Shown here piece by piece: positions 34,899-45,502 of a stretch of 64,000 nucleotides of DNA (position 1 is its first letter; every line of letters begins with the position of its first letter). The DNA lies in contig JAJFIK010000082.1 of assembly GCA_021775005.1 (NCBI GenBank), positions 1 through 64,000 on the forward strand. Reading direction: 5' to 3'. The notes under the pieces were generated by a model, which was not told the DNA's origin, did not search any database, and saw only the letters and a program-made list of their open reading frames with translations. A program made the translations under genes and the position numbers. Origin of the DNA: Rhodospirillales bacterium. GTDB lineage: Bacteria > Pseudomonadota > Alphaproteobacteria > JAJFIK01.

Positions 34899-36050
34899 CT
34901 ACCAAAACGCCCCTGCGCGGCGGGGCACGTCTACATCGCGGTGGATGTGTACGCTCATCAGTAAGCCAAAGCCAAACATGATGGTCATCATAGAAGTGCC
35001 GCCGTATGACACCAGCGGCATGGGCACGCCCACGACGGGAATGAGCCCCATCACCATGGCGGCGTTGATAAACACATATAGGAACAGCGTCACACAAACA
35101 CCCATGGCCACCAGACGGGAAAAGTGTGCCCGCGCGTTCAGGGCCGTGGCCACGCCAATAGCTAGAATGATAGCGTAGAGGCCGAGCAAGCCAAAGGCCC
35201 CCACCATGCCGAGTTCTTCTGCCAACATGGTGAAAATGAAATCGGTCTGCTTCTCGGGCAAGAAGTCGAGATGGCTCTGGGTGCCTTGCATAAAGCCTTG
35301 ACCAAAAACGCCGCCAGCGCCAATGGCAATTTTTGATTGCAATATGTGGTAGCCCGCACCCAGGGGGTCGCGCTCTGGATTGAGGAAGGTCAACACCCGG
35401 TTGCGCTGATAGTCCTGCAAGAACTGCCAGCCAATGGGAATGGCGGCGACGCCCGCCGCAGCGCTGCCGATCAGATACCACCAGTTTATCCCGGCCAGAA
35501 ACACCAACGCGCCACCACCGGCGAGCAACAACATGCCCGTACCAAGATCGGGCTGCATCAGCACCAGGCCCACAGGCAATCCAATCATCGCCAACGGCGG
35601 TATGACGCGTAAGGGGTGGGACACTTCGTCCACGGTCAGCCCATGGAAGTATCGCGCCAGCGCCAAAACCAAAGCGATTTTCATGAGCTCAGAGGGTTGC
35701 AGATTGATCGGCCCCAGGCTCAACCAACGCTGCGCCCCCATACCCACCTCACCAGCGATTTCAACAGCCACAAGAAGCAGCAACGCCATGGCAAACGCAG
35801 GATAAGCAAGGCCGAGCCAAACCCTAATGTCCACGAGAGACACGATGAAGAGAACGACAATGCCCAAGGCAAATCGAATCATCTGACGCGATGCCCAGGG
35901 GTCCCAATTGCCATCCGCCACGGAATAGAGCATGGCAAAGCCAATGCTGGCGACGAGGCAAATGAGAAACAAAAGTCCCCAATTGAAATCACCAATCTTA
36001 CTTAGGATTGAGCGGCGTTCACTAAAGTCCGTCAGAGCCAAATCGACCAT
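34899..36050 (-). CDS. rodA: Rod-shape SEDS glycosyltransferase RodA
   Basis: A 383-residue membrane protein with ten helices of the SEDS family; the sequences SLGPINLQPSELMKIALVLALARYFH, QPDLGTGMLLLAGG and LPEKQTDFIFTMLAEELGMVGA are diagnostic of RodA/FtsW. It polymerises lipid II during elongation together with PBP2. Its ATG overlaps the mrdA stop by 1 nt (TGATG). Last gene of mreBCD-mrdA-rodA. Confidence 0.97.
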   Translation of the reverse strand: MVDLALTDFSERRSILSKIGDFNWGLLFLICLVASIGFAMLYSVADGNWDPWASRQMIRFALGIVVLFIVSLVDIRVWLGLAYPAFAMALLLLVAVEIAGEVGMGAQRWLSLGPINLQPSELMKIALVLALARYFHGLTVDEVSHPLRVIPPLAMIGLPVGLVLMQPDLGTGMLLLAGGGALVFLAGINWWYLIGSAAAGVAAIPIGWQFLQDYQRNRVLTFLNPERDPLGAGYHILQSKIAIGAGGVFGQGFMQGTQSHLDFLPEKQTDFIFTMLAEELGMVGAFGLLGLYAIILAIGVATALNARAHFSRLVAMGVCVTLFLYVFINAAMVMGLIPVVGVPMPLVSYGGTSMMTIMFGFGLLMSVHIHRDVDVPRRAGAFW

Positions 36051-37954
36051 CAGCCCTGCTCCCCGGCACTGGACGCAGCGGCAGCGACCGGACCTAGCGC
36101 GGATTGCGATGAAGGATCTTTCTCCAGAACATATTGCATAATCGCGCGCGCGCGGGGCGCTGCCGCCCGGCTGCCACCGCCACCGTGATCCACCGCCACA
36201 CTGACAGCGTATTTCGGTGCATCAACAGGGCCATAGCCTACAAAGAGCCCGTGATCGCGCAAGCGCCATGGTAGCTCGTCAAATTCGCGCGGGCCGTCTT
36301 CACGCTCCGCCGCGCTGAAACTATAAACCTGGACGGTGCCGGTTTTACCGGCCATGGAGAGGCCTTCCCCGCGCACGGCTGATCGCGTTGCCGTGCCGCC
36401 CGCCTCATTGATCACGGCATCCATGCCATCGCGCACCAAATCGAAATATTCCTGCGGCAAATCTATAGCAGGGGCGCGGACAACATTTGTGCGGTCCTCG
36501 CTTCCGATAGCGCGCACCAGCTTGGGGCGCACTTCGCGGCCGGTGGCAAGGCGGGCGGTCATCACGGCCTGCTGCAATTGGGTGGTAAGCAAATACCCTT
36601 GGCCAATACCAACATTCGCCGTGTCACCAGGGTACCAAGCCTCATCGTGCTGGCCGCGTTTCCAGCGCGCGTTCGGCACAATACCAGAGCGTTCACCGGT
36701 AAGGGGCATATCAAAGTCTTGCCCGAGCCCAAATCGGTCCGCCATCGCCGCGATGCGCTCAATGCCGATTTGCGTGGCAATCTCATAGAAATAGATATCG
36801 CAAGAATTTTTAATGGCGTTGCGCATGTTCATGGCGCCATGGCCCTGACGTCGCCAACAGCGTTTTTCAACGTTGCCGATGCGCCAGTGCCCATTGCAAT
36901 GCACCGTTTGGCGCGGATTGATAAGGCCGGACTCAAGCGCAGCCATGGCCACAATCATCTTAAATGTGGAGCCCGGAGGGTATTGCCCCGTAATGGCTTT
37001 GTTGAGCATGGGGTTTAGGGGATTGTCGCGTAAGGCGGCCCAATCAGCGTGAGAAATGCCAAACGTGAACAGATTTGGATCAAATCCGGGCTCGCTCACC
37101 ATTGCCAAGATGTCGCCGCTGTTCACATCCATAACCACAGCTGCGCCACTTTCGCCGGCAAATTGTTCCGCCGTATGGCGCTGAATGTCCTCGTCGATGG
37201 TCAGAACAACATTTTCGCCTGGCGTGCCATCATCCCGCGCAAGCTCACGAATAACGCGGCCCCCCGCATTGACTTCCACGCGGCTGGTGCCGGCGGCACC
37301 GCGTAGGCGGCGGTCCAATATACGTTCAACGCCCTGCTTGCCGATACGAAAACTGGGAAGGCGCAAAAGCGGGTCGTCGTCAGCGTCTTGTTCAACTTGC
37401 GTAACCGCGCCGACATATCCCACCAGGTGGGAGACATGTTCCCCGGTTCCGTATTGACGTGTTTGACCCACATCGGGCACCACGCCGGGTAAGTCCGGCA
37501 AGTTGACATTGACGCGCGCAAATTCGTCCCAATCAAGGTTTTCTTTTATCGTAATGGGAACAAACGAGGGGCTTGATGCTGCCTGCCTTATGATACGGCG
37601 GCGGCGAAAATCTGGCAGATCAACAATGCGGCCAATGAGGTCAAGCGCATCTTCAACACTGGTCAGACCCTGGCGACGGGCATCTTCCGGGATCAGCAAT
37701 ACCCGGAAGTTTTGTCGATTGTTGGCAAGTTCAATGCCGAAGCGATCGAGAATTGTCCCCCGCAAGGGCACCACAAGATGCACATTGACGCGATTTTCTT
37801 CTGCCAGAACGCTGAATTCTTCAGCTTGCCCGACCTGCAGCCCGTGAAGGCGCAGAAACAGCGTGCCAAACAGCCCGGTAGTCCCGAGCGACAAAAGCGC
37901 AGCGCGGCGGGTGAAGCTGGCCTGACGGGCCGTATCTCTGACGTCACGAGGCAT
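36050..37954 (-). CDS. mrdA: Penicillin-binding protein 2
   Basis: A 634-residue class B PBP from ATG 37954, with GGGAGG upstream; a GTG at 37975 would overlap mreD by 17 nt. After the N-terminal helix come the dimerisation domain (VVPLRGTILDRFG, IPEDARRQG) and the transpeptidase domain with STFK (active Ser), SCD (the SxN equivalent) and KTGT. It crosslinks peptidoglycan of the lateral wall with RodA and MreBCD. C terminus is Ala/Ser-rich. Confidence 0.96.
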   Translation of the reverse strand: MPRDVRDTARQASFTRRAALLSLGTTGLFGTLFLRLHGLQVGQAEEFSVLAEENRVNVHLVVPLRGTILDRFGIELANNRQNFRVLLIPEDARRQGLTSVEDALDLIGRIVDLPDFRRRRIIRQAASSPSFVPITIKENLDWDEFARVNVNLPDLPGVVPDVGQTRQYGTGEHVSHLVGYVGAVTQVEQDADDDPLLRLPSFRIGKQGVERILDRRLRGAAGTSRVEVNAGGRVIRELARDDGTPGENVVLTIDEDIQRHTAEQFAGESGAAVVMDVNSGDILAMVSEPGFDPNLFTFGISHADWAALRDNPLNPMLNKAITGQYPPGSTFKMIVAMAALESGLINPRQTVHCNGHWRIGNVEKRCWRRQGHGAMNMRNAIKNSCDIYFYEIATQIGIERIAAMADRFGLGQDFDMPLTGERSGIVPNARWKRGQHDEAWYPGDTANVGIGQGYLLTTQLQQAVMTARLATGREVRPKLVRAIGSEDRTNVVRAPAIDLPQEYFDLVRDGMDAVINEAGGTATRSAVRGEGLSMAGKTGTVQVYSFSAAEREDGPREFDELPWRLRDHGLFVGYGPVDAPKYAVSVAVDHGGGGSRAAAPRARAIMQYVLEKDPSSQSALGPVAAAASSAGEQG

Positions 37955-37958
37955 GAAG

Positions 37959-38486
37959 TTACGCGCCTCCCTCACGTTCGGGCAGAACGAATGTAAACAC
38001 CCAAGCCAGCAAAGGATAGACCAGCGCGGTAACCATCATTTGTCCAATAATGGGAACAAGCGGAATGGCGGTTTGGTAAAACATGCTGGCGAGGGACCAG
38101 ATTATTGCTGCCGACAATGACACCACAAAAATGAACCCCAACCAGGCCTCACCCGCCGGACGCCCGACAAAGAAAACCCGCTGCATAGAAGTGACCACAA
38201 AAGCTGCCTCATAGACCAAAATCCATAACCCAATGGGCCCGCCGGTTATGAGGTCCTGCGTGAGACCAATGGCAAAAATGCCGAGGGGCGTCATCAAGGT
38301 CGGCCTGGTCAAGACAAAGAAGTAAATTGCGGCGAGGGGAAACATCGGTGCCAGAGGAATGCCTTGCAGCGAACCATAGGGCATTACAGTGGCCACGACG
38401 CATAAGAGCGTGACCAGAACCGGCACCATAATCGCCGGGCCGCGCGCAATGCGTGAGCCCAAGCCGCGACGATATCCCGCTTCCAT
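37959..38486 (-). CDS. mreD: Rod shape-determining protein MreD
   Basis: A 175-residue membrane protein with five to six helices; GLTQDLITGGPIGLWILVYE is the family's best conserved segment. It links MreC to the wall synthesis complex. It starts 3 nt after the mreC stop and ends 4 nt before the preferred mrdA start. Confidence 0.92.
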   Translation of the reverse strand: MEAGYRRGLGSRIARGPAIMVPVLVTLLCVVATVMPYGSLQGIPLAPMFPLAAIYFFVLTRPTLMTPLGIFAIGLTQDLITGGPIGLWILVYEAAFVVTSMQRVFFVGRPAGEAWLGFIFVVSLSAAIIWSLASMFYQTAIPLVPIIGQMMVTALVYPLLAWVFTFVLPEREGGA

Positions 38487-38489
38487 GGC

Positions 38490-39509
38490 CTAACCCTCCT
38501 CGCTTGGGGGTTGGGCCACGTTGGTATCATCGCTCTCGTTGCGCGCTGGCTCGTCATCTGTTGTTGCAGGCGGCGTCGTGATGATTTCAGAATCGCTCGG
38601 CGTTACTTCAACGCCAATAAACTGTCCGGGCAGACTTGGCGGCGGAATCTCAATCTGCTGCGGGAAGTCAAACCGCAAGACGCGAACAAAATCGATACTG
38701 TCGAATGATGTTTGTGAGCGCACGCGCCAAATGCCGTTCAGCTCGCCCGCGACGATGCCGACGGGAATTCCTGGCGGGATCAAGCCCCCCTCGCCCGTAG
38801 TCACGACCTCGTATCCCGGCAACAATCCATCATCGCTCTCAAGATATTCCAGCCGCAACATATCAGAGTTGTCGCCAGACAAAATGGCACGGCGGCGACC
38901 GGGCTCCACATAAACTGGAACCCGGCTATTGAGATCCGTCACAAGAAGAATACGGGCCGAGTGCCCGCCGGTTCCAACGATCCGCCCCACAAGGCCGTGC
39001 TCATCGACAACCGCTTGCCCGCGCCCGATGCCGTCATTATTGCCCACATTGACGACAAGGGTGCGGCGAAACGGCCCGCCATCATCGGCCACAACACGGC
39101 CCGTTGCGTATTCAATCGTCGGATCGACTTGAACATTCAGAAGCGCGGCAAAACGCTCATTGCGTCGACGCAAGTCGCGGGCCTGCGCTTGAGCCGCCAG
39201 AAGCTCAGCGTTTTCCATCCGCAACCGGGCGTTTTCCTCATGAACGGCGAGATAACCTTGAATGTCGGCAAGGAAATCGCGGACGGCGGAGACCGGCCCT
39301 GACACGACTTCAAAGACGGGGGAAAGGGCATCAGCAGCAGCTTGTCGCGCGCGCTCGAAGATGGTTGCTTCCGCACGGTCAAAAAGAAGAAAGGCGCACG
39401 CAATCACAACCGCCACGAACAGGGACACCCGATGGGTGATCATACCGATCGTGACGCGAGACCGTTCGCTCCTCGTGCTCGGTCGTCTCACTGGACCCCC
39501 GATCCTCAC
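38490..39509 (-). CDS. mreC: Rod shape-determining protein MreC
   Basis: A 339-residue periplasmic protein: N-terminal helix (VSLFVAVVIACAFLLFDRAEA), a coiled coil (residues ~75-115, AVHEENARLRMENAELLAAQAQARDL) and the MreC beta domain (VVVNVGNNDGIG-like and GLVGRIVGTGGHSARILLVTDLNSRVPV). The acidic, Thr/Pro-rich end is likely flexible. The start is probably GTG 39509. It scaffolds PBP2. Confidence 0.94.
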   Translation of the reverse strand: MRIGGPVRRPSTRSERSRVTIGMITHRVSLFVAVVIACAFLLFDRAEATIFERARQAAADALSPVFEVVSGPVSAVRDFLADIQGYLAVHEENARLRMENAELLAAQAQARDLRRRNERFAALLNVQVDPTIEYATGRVVADDGGPFRRTLVVNVGNNDGIGRGQAVVDEHGLVGRIVGTGGHSARILLVTDLNSRVPVYVEPGRRRAILSGDNSDMLRLEYLESDDGLLPGYEVVTTGEGGLIPPGIPVGIVAGELNGIWRVRSQTSFDSIDFVRVLRFDFPQQIEIPPPSLPGQFIGVEVTPSDSEIITTPPATTDDEPARNESDDTNVAQPPSEEG

Positions 39510-39588
39510 GCTAACACTTGCGGCGGCACCCTAGGCCCTCCGCGCGACACACCCTGGAAACTATCCAGGGTCCCCCTTAACAACTCAC

Positions 39589-40774
<1,186 letters not shown>

Positions 40775-40920
40775 AAACAAGAGAGTTCGGGATGGACGTG
40801 AACCGTCCCCCCTCGGGACCTACCGAGCGCGGGGGGCATCGCACACAGCAAGGTACTTGCGTTATTAAGCCCAAATAGTTCGTGTTCGCAAGGGCTCGCT
40901 TCGCCGAATCCTATTGATTT
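40775..40920 (+). ncRNA. Candidate structured RNA between mreB and miaA (6S-like architecture possible)
   Basis: Hand folding of the plus strand gives a closing helix CAAGAGAGTTCGG (40778-40790) with CCGAATCCTATTG (40904-40916), 11 of 13 positions paired. A second helix TGGACGTGAAC (40793-40803) pairs with GTTCGTGTTCG (40878-40888). A very GC-rich apical hairpin at 40807-40836 pairs CCCCC/GGGGG and CTCGG/CCGAG. A rod of about 140 nt closed by its own ends is the outline of 6S RNA, but the bubble is not clearly symmetric and I cannot confirm family consensus. It could also be the mreB leader read on the other strand. Confidence 0.35.
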
Positions 40921-40946
40921 TCCACGATAAACTTGGCTGGAGCCTG

Positions 40947-41876
40947 CTACTGGCCTATCAGGTCGAGGGCCGCTGAAGTTAGCTCTCCCGCCTCCGGATC
41001 AAGCCGGGCCCAGTCGGCCATCTGATTGCGCATCCAGGTGAGCTGGCGTTTGGCATAGCGCCGCGTGAGCATTTGCGCTTGCGCCATGGCATCCGCCTTG
41101 TGGAGGGTACCACGGACCACGGCAGCAAGCTCGCGCACTCCCAATGCCTTCATGGCCGGCAAGCTTGGATCGAGGTTCTTGGCCATCAACGCCGCCACTT
41201 CATCAAGGCCGCCGGTTGCTGCCATTTGCGCAAACCGGGCGTCACAACGGGCGTAGAGCCAATCCCGCTCCGGCGCGAGGACAAGCCCGTGCCAGGGCCC
41301 AAAGATGAGAGGCCGCTTGGGTTCGCGCTGCCAATCCGCCAAGCCTCGCCCGCTCGCCTCCCGCACTTCCCAGGCGCGCTGAACGCGCTGCGCGTCTGAG
41401 GCGCGAAGCCCTTTAGCAGTTTCAGGATCTCGTGCCATCAGGTCAGCATAGAGCCCAGCCAAGCCCGCTTCTGCCAAGCGCTCATTGGCATCAGCGCGAA
41501 TCTTGGCAGGAACCGGGGGGATAGCAGAAAGGCCTTCTGTCAAAGCTTTGAAGTAGAGCCCGGTGCCACCAACGAATATGGCTCGCCAGCCCTTGGCGGC
41601 GCATGTCTCTATGGCCTCAGCGGCAAGTTCGCCATAGCGCCCGGCACTACATCGTTCTGAAGGCGGCAACACGCCATAAAGAAGATGCGGCGCTTGGCGC
41701 TCCTCTGCTTCTGAGGGGCGCGCCGTCAGAATGCGCAAGCCCTGATAGATCTGCATGCTATCGCAATTGATGATGGCACCGCCCAAGGCGCGCGCCAGAT
41801 CAAGCGCCAGCGCTGACTTGCCGCTCGCGGTAGGGCCTGCAATAAGGATGGGCGCACCGGCCATATGTTTCCTCAT
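40947..41876 (-). CDS. miaA: tRNA dimethylallyltransferase MiaA
   Basis: A protein of 305-309 residues (starts at ATG 41876 or 41864, MAGAPILIAGPTASGKSAL). P-loop GPTASGKS, the DSMQIYQGL motif, VGGTGLYFKAL, and RRYAKRQLTWMRNQ at the C terminus are all MiaA hallmarks. It adds a dimethylallyl group to A37 of tRNAs reading UNN codons. A longer frame to 42053 would cover the serB start and is rejected. The start lies only 16-28 bp from the divergent serB start. Confidence 0.95.
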   Translation of the reverse strand: MRKHMAGAPILIAGPTASGKSALALDLARALGGAIINCDSMQIYQGLRILTARPSEAEERQAPHLLYGVLPPSERCSAGRYGELAAEAIETCAAKGWRAIFVGGTGLYFKALTEGLSAIPPVPAKIRADANERLAEAGLAGLYADLMARDPETAKGLRASDAQRVQRAWEVREASGRGLADWQREPKRPLIFGPWHGLVLAPERDWLYARCDARFAQMAATGGLDEVAALMAKNLDPSLPAMKALGVRELAAVVRGTLHKADAMAQAQMLTRRYAKRQLTWMRNQMADWARLDPEAGELTSAALDLIGQ

Positions 41877-41892
41877 ATCAATTGACGGCTCA

Positions 41893-42789
41893 ATGAAGAC
41901 CATACTGACCCTTGTCAGCAACCCTGCAACACCAGCCCTCACGCCAGAGGTGGTGCGGAAAGTACGCGCGGCGCTTGAAAGCGGCGATGCGCGGGTAAGC
42001 CCGCCTGATTGGCTGGCACCACAAATCGCCTGCGACATCACCTTGCGAAACATCAGCGATCACAAGGCCAACACCGCCGTGCGCGAGGTTCTCAAGAACA
42101 GTCCTATTGATGCATTGGTTCAGGGTCGCGAGCATCGCCGCAAAGCGCTTTTGGTTGCAGATATGGATTCCACCCTGATCACAGTGGAATGCCTGGATGA
42201 GCTGGCTGATTTTGCCGGCAAAAAGGCCGAGGTCTCTAAAATCACAGAACGCGCCATGCGCGGCGGCATGGACTTCGAAGACGCCTTGCGCACGCGCGTC
42301 GCCATGCTGTCGGGGCTTGAGTCGGACATGCTTGAGCGCGTTTGGACGGAACGTATTCAGCTCATGCCAGGTGCAAAAGCCCTGGTGGCCACCATGGCTG
42401 CCCACAATGCAGTCACCATTTTGGTTTCTGGCGGCTTTACCTATTTCACAGAACGGGTCGCCGACGCCCTTGGCATGACAGAGCATCGCGGCAATGAATT
42501 GATCCTCAATGATGGCAAGATCACCGGCGAGGTTGGCACGCCCATTCTGGGCCGCACAACAAAGAAGGCGACGCTTGAGGGCGCACGAAAACGCCTCGGG
42601 CTTACCCGCGCGCAAACCATGGCTGTTGGCGATGGTGCCAATGATCTGGACATGTTGAAGGATGCGAGCTTAGGGGTGGCCTATCATGCCAAACCTATTG
42701 TGGCCGAAGCGGCCCGCGCGCGGGTCGACCATGGCGACCTTACCGCGCTGCTATATTTCCAAGGCTATCGCCAATCAGAATTTTCCTGA
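41893..42789 (+). CDS. serB: Phosphoserine phosphatase SerB
   Basis: A 298-residue HAD-family enzyme from ATG 41893 (MKTILTLVSNPATPAL). An N-terminal ACT-like domain of ~75 residues precedes motif I DMDSTLIT (nucleophile Asp), motif II VSGGFTYF and motif IV GDGANDLDML. It makes the last step of serine synthesis. It converges with the Do protease gene (1 nt between stops) and is divergent from miaA. Confidence 0.95.
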   Translation: MKTILTLVSNPATPALTPEVVRKVRAALESGDARVSPPDWLAPQIACDITLRNISDHKANTAVREVLKNSPIDALVQGREHRRKALLVADMDSTLITVECLDELADFAGKKAEVSKITERAMRGGMDFEDALRTRVAMLSGLESDMLERVWTERIQLMPGAKALVATMAAHNAVTILVSGGFTYFTERVADALGMTEHRGNELILNDGKITGEVGTPILGRTTKKATLEGARKRLGLTRAQTMAVGDGANDLDMLKDASLGVAYHAKPIVAEAARARVDHGDLTALLYFQGYRQSEFS

Positions 42790-42790
42790 G

Positions 42791-44269
42791 TTACTCAACC
42801 AGCTCGACAGCTTGATAGGTCGCCTGCCCGCCGCGTTCAATCAAGAACAGAACCACATCGCGTTCGCTGCTCGCTGCGCGATTGATGCCGGTGCGGATGT
42901 CTTCAACTCCACGTACAATTTCGCGCTCAACTTCAAGAATGACATCACCAGCGCGCACATTCTGTGACGCAGGGGCCGAGGGGTCGACATTGGTAACAAC
43001 GACCCCTTCTGCGGACTGCCGCAAGCCAAACTGATCACGCAATTGCGGGGTAATCTCTGAAAGCGATAGACCCAACTGGTCGATCTGATCCGTTGCCGTG
43101 TCATCGGCCCCATCGGGGACATCAAGGGCGGCAATTAGGGTTTCATCAAGTTCACCCACGACCACGCGCATGGTGCGCTCTCGGCCATCGCGCCACACCC
43201 GGATCGGCACGCGTTCGCCGACCTCCGTTTGCGACACAATGCGCGGCAGGGCGCGCATCCGGTCAATGTCTGTGCCGTCAAATTCCATCACCACATCGCC
43301 CCGCTGAAGCCCCGCTTCATCTGCCGGGCCGCCGGGCGTAATCGCTGAAATGAGCGCGCCTTGCGGGTGATCAAGCCCAACACTCTGGGCAATCTGTTCG
43401 GTCACCGTTTGAATGCGCACGCCAAGCCAGCCGCGCCGGGTTTCGCCATATTCAAGGATCTGCCGCACGACCAGCGCGGCCGTCGTAGAGGGAATCGCAA
43501 AGCCAATACCGATGGAGCCCCCGCTGGGGGAAATGATGGCGCTGTTCACACCGATCACTTCGCCATCAAGACTGAACAATGGCCCGCCAGAATTGCCTTG
43601 GTTGATGGCCGCATCGGTTTGAATAAAATCGTCATAGGGGCCGGAATAAATGTCGCGGTTGCGCGCAGAGACAATCCCCGCCGTCACGGTGCCGCCAAGA
43701 CCAAACGGATTGCCGATGGCCATGACCCAATCGCCCACGCGCATTTCATCGGAATCGCCAAAACTTACGGCAACAAGAGGGTGTTCTGTGTTCACGCGGA
43801 GCACCGCAAGGTCGGTAGGTTCATCGGCGCCAACCATGGTGGCGTTGAGAACAGTGCCGTCCGTTAGCGTAATTTGGATGGCATCGGCGCCCTGCACCAC
43901 ATGATAGTTGGTCACCACGATGCCAGACGCATCCACCACAAACCCGGACCCAAGTGAGGCCGCCTGCTGCGGAGGGATGGTGCCATCAGGATTTTGCTCA
44001 AGCCAGTCGCGGAAAAGATCGCCAAAGGGGTGCCCGGGCGGGAATTGCTCAAACGGCATATCCTGCTCGCCTTCGCGGCGCACAAACTGCGAAGTGGAAA
44101 CATTCACCACTGCCGGCGACAAGCGATCTGCCAAATCTGCAAAGGTATCGGGCGCGTTATTGCGCCGCTGCGCCGCTGCCGGATCAACCATCACAATGAG
44201 AATTAATGCCGCCGCAATCGCAATACTTGCGTTTGCCCATCGGCGTCCGCTTTGTTCAACCAGACCCAC
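42791..44269 (-). CDS. Do/DegP-family periplasmic serine protease with two PDZ domains
   Basis: A 492-residue HtrA protease with a signal peptide (IAIAAALILIVMVDPAAAQ). The catalytic triad is visible: His in TNYHVV, Asp in DLAVLRV and Ser in GNSGGPL. PDZ1 starts near GWLGVRIQTV and PDZ2 covers ~390-480. Such enzymes degrade misfolded envelope proteins. It is the fourth gene of hflK-hflC-DUF2065-protease, although 144 bp separate it from DUF2065 on the other side of its start. Confidence 0.95.
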   Translation of the reverse strand: MGLVEQSGRRWANASIAIAAALILIVMVDPAAAQRRNNAPDTFADLADRLSPAVVNVSTSQFVRREGEQDMPFEQFPPGHPFGDLFRDWLEQNPDGTIPPQQAASLGSGFVVDASGIVVTNYHVVQGADAIQITLTDGTVLNATMVGADEPTDLAVLRVNTEHPLVAVSFGDSDEMRVGDWVMAIGNPFGLGGTVTAGIVSARNRDIYSGPYDDFIQTDAAINQGNSGGPLFSLDGEVIGVNSAIISPSGGSIGIGFAIPSTTAALVVRQILEYGETRRGWLGVRIQTVTEQIAQSVGLDHPQGALISAITPGGPADEAGLQRGDVVMEFDGTDIDRMRALPRIVSQTEVGERVPIRVWRDGRERTMRVVVGELDETLIAALDVPDGADDTATDQIDQLGLSLSEITPQLRDQFGLRQSAEGVVVTNVDPSAPASQNVRAGDVILEVEREIVRGVEDIRTGINRAASSERDVVLFLIERGGQATYQAVELVE

Positions 44270-44413
44270 GTTGATGTCTCCTTTAGCGCCCCACCCGCAA
44301 ATTCAGCCCAAAGCCTAGCGCCCAAGGGATGTCACAGGGAAGGATTTCTTGGCTGAACCTAACGCTGAATGGTTACCGCCCCGGTAATAATGTTGTGTGG
44401 TGCGGTGTTAGCG

Positions 44414-44611
44414 CTATCCGCGCACCATCCAGATAATAAAGAGCCCACCTGACGCCACCACAATGCCCAAAATACGCACAAGGGTTTCAGGCTGGGCCAA
44501 TATTTCAAGCGCCATGCGTTTCAAGGGCTTGGCAAACACAGCGTAGGCCATGCCCTCAATAAAGAGGGCAAGACCAATCGCTGTGAGAATAAGGCCCCAG
44601 TCCATTGCCAT
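44414..44611 (-). CDS. DUF2065 (YjeT-like) small membrane protein
   Basis: A 65-residue protein with two helices (LILTAIGLALFIEGMAYAVF and LVRILGIVVASGGLFIIWMV) and the joining AKPLKRMALEILAQ, the DUF2065 consensus. It lies 10 nt downstream of hflC, the normal place of this family in proteobacteria. Function unknown; context points to the HflKC-FtsH quality control complex. Confidence 0.9.
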   Translation of the reverse strand: MAMDWGLILTAIGLALFIEGMAYAVFAKPLKRMALEILAQPETLVRILGIVVASGGLFIIWMVRG

Positions 44612-44621
44612 GCCTTAACCC

Positions 44622-45491
44622 TTAGTTAGCGCCTGCAGGGTCTGCAAAGTAGCGGAAAAAGTCCGAGTCAGGTGCCAAAACCATGCGCGTGCTATCTGCA
44701 CCCAAGGCGCGTTCATAGGCAATCATAGAGCGATAAAAAGCGAAGAATTCCGGATCGCGGCCATAGGCCTCAGCAAAAATCCTGTTGCGTGCAGCATCAC
44801 CGTCACCGCGCATGATTTCACCTTCGCGCTGAGCTTCCGCCAATAGCACAACGCGTTCCCGCTCACCACGAGAGCGAATACGAATGGCTTCGGATTCACC
44901 GCGCGCCCGTGTTTCACGGGCCAATGCTTCGCGTTCTGTGCGCATACGCTCAAACACATTCTGCTCAATTTCAGCGGGCAAGTCCGCGCGCAGAATGCGC
45001 ACATCGACAATGACGATACCAAATTCTAGCGCTTCTTCATTCATGAGATCGCGCGTTTGGCGCATTAAGTTGGTGCGCTCAGGCGAAAGCAAGGCACTGA
45101 ACGTCACTTCACCAATGACGGCGCGAAGATCGGCCCGCAAGGTATTGGTCAATGTTTGCCCGGCGGTGAATTCATTTCGAATGCGTTGATAATACAGAAG
45201 CGGGTCTGCGATGCGCCAGCGCACGTATGTATCGATTAGAATCGGCCGCTGTTCGTTGGAAAGGATACGTTCTGGCGGCGTATCCAGATCAAGAATGCGG
45301 CTATCCATGATCACCACTTGCTGAATGAACGGCACTTTCATGTGCAGCCCAGGACCATCTGCCCTAGCAACAGGTTCCCCAAATTGCAGAACGATGGCGT
45401 GATCAATCTCACGCACCATATAGAAGGAGTTGGCCAATGTAATAATGAGGCCAACGGCGAGGATCAAAGCGGCACCAATTGCGAGTCTCAT
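44622..45491 (-). CDS. hflC: HflC, SPFH-domain regulator of FtsH
   Basis: A 289-residue protein with an N-terminal helix and a prohibitin/SPFH domain (YMVREIDHAIVLQFGEPVAR... GLHMKVPFIQQVV), followed by a charged helical part (EIEQNVFERMRTEREALARETRARGESEA) and the conserved AYGRDPEFFAFYRSMIAYE. With HflK it builds a membrane cage around FtsH protease. It starts 11 nt after hflK. Confidence 0.95.
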   Translation of the reverse strand: MRLAIGAALILAVGLIITLANSFYMVREIDHAIVLQFGEPVARADGPGLHMKVPFIQQVVIMDSRILDLDTPPERILSNEQRPILIDTYVRWRIADPLLYYQRIRNEFTAGQTLTNTLRADLRAVIGEVTFSALLSPERTNLMRQTRDLMNEEALEFGIVIVDVRILRADLPAEIEQNVFERMRTEREALARETRARGESEAIRIRSRGERERVVLLAEAQREGEIMRGDGDAARNRIFAEAYGRDPEFFAFYRSMIAYERALGADSTRMVLAPDSDFFRYFADPAGAN

Positions 45492-45502
45492 ATCGCTCTC
45501 CT

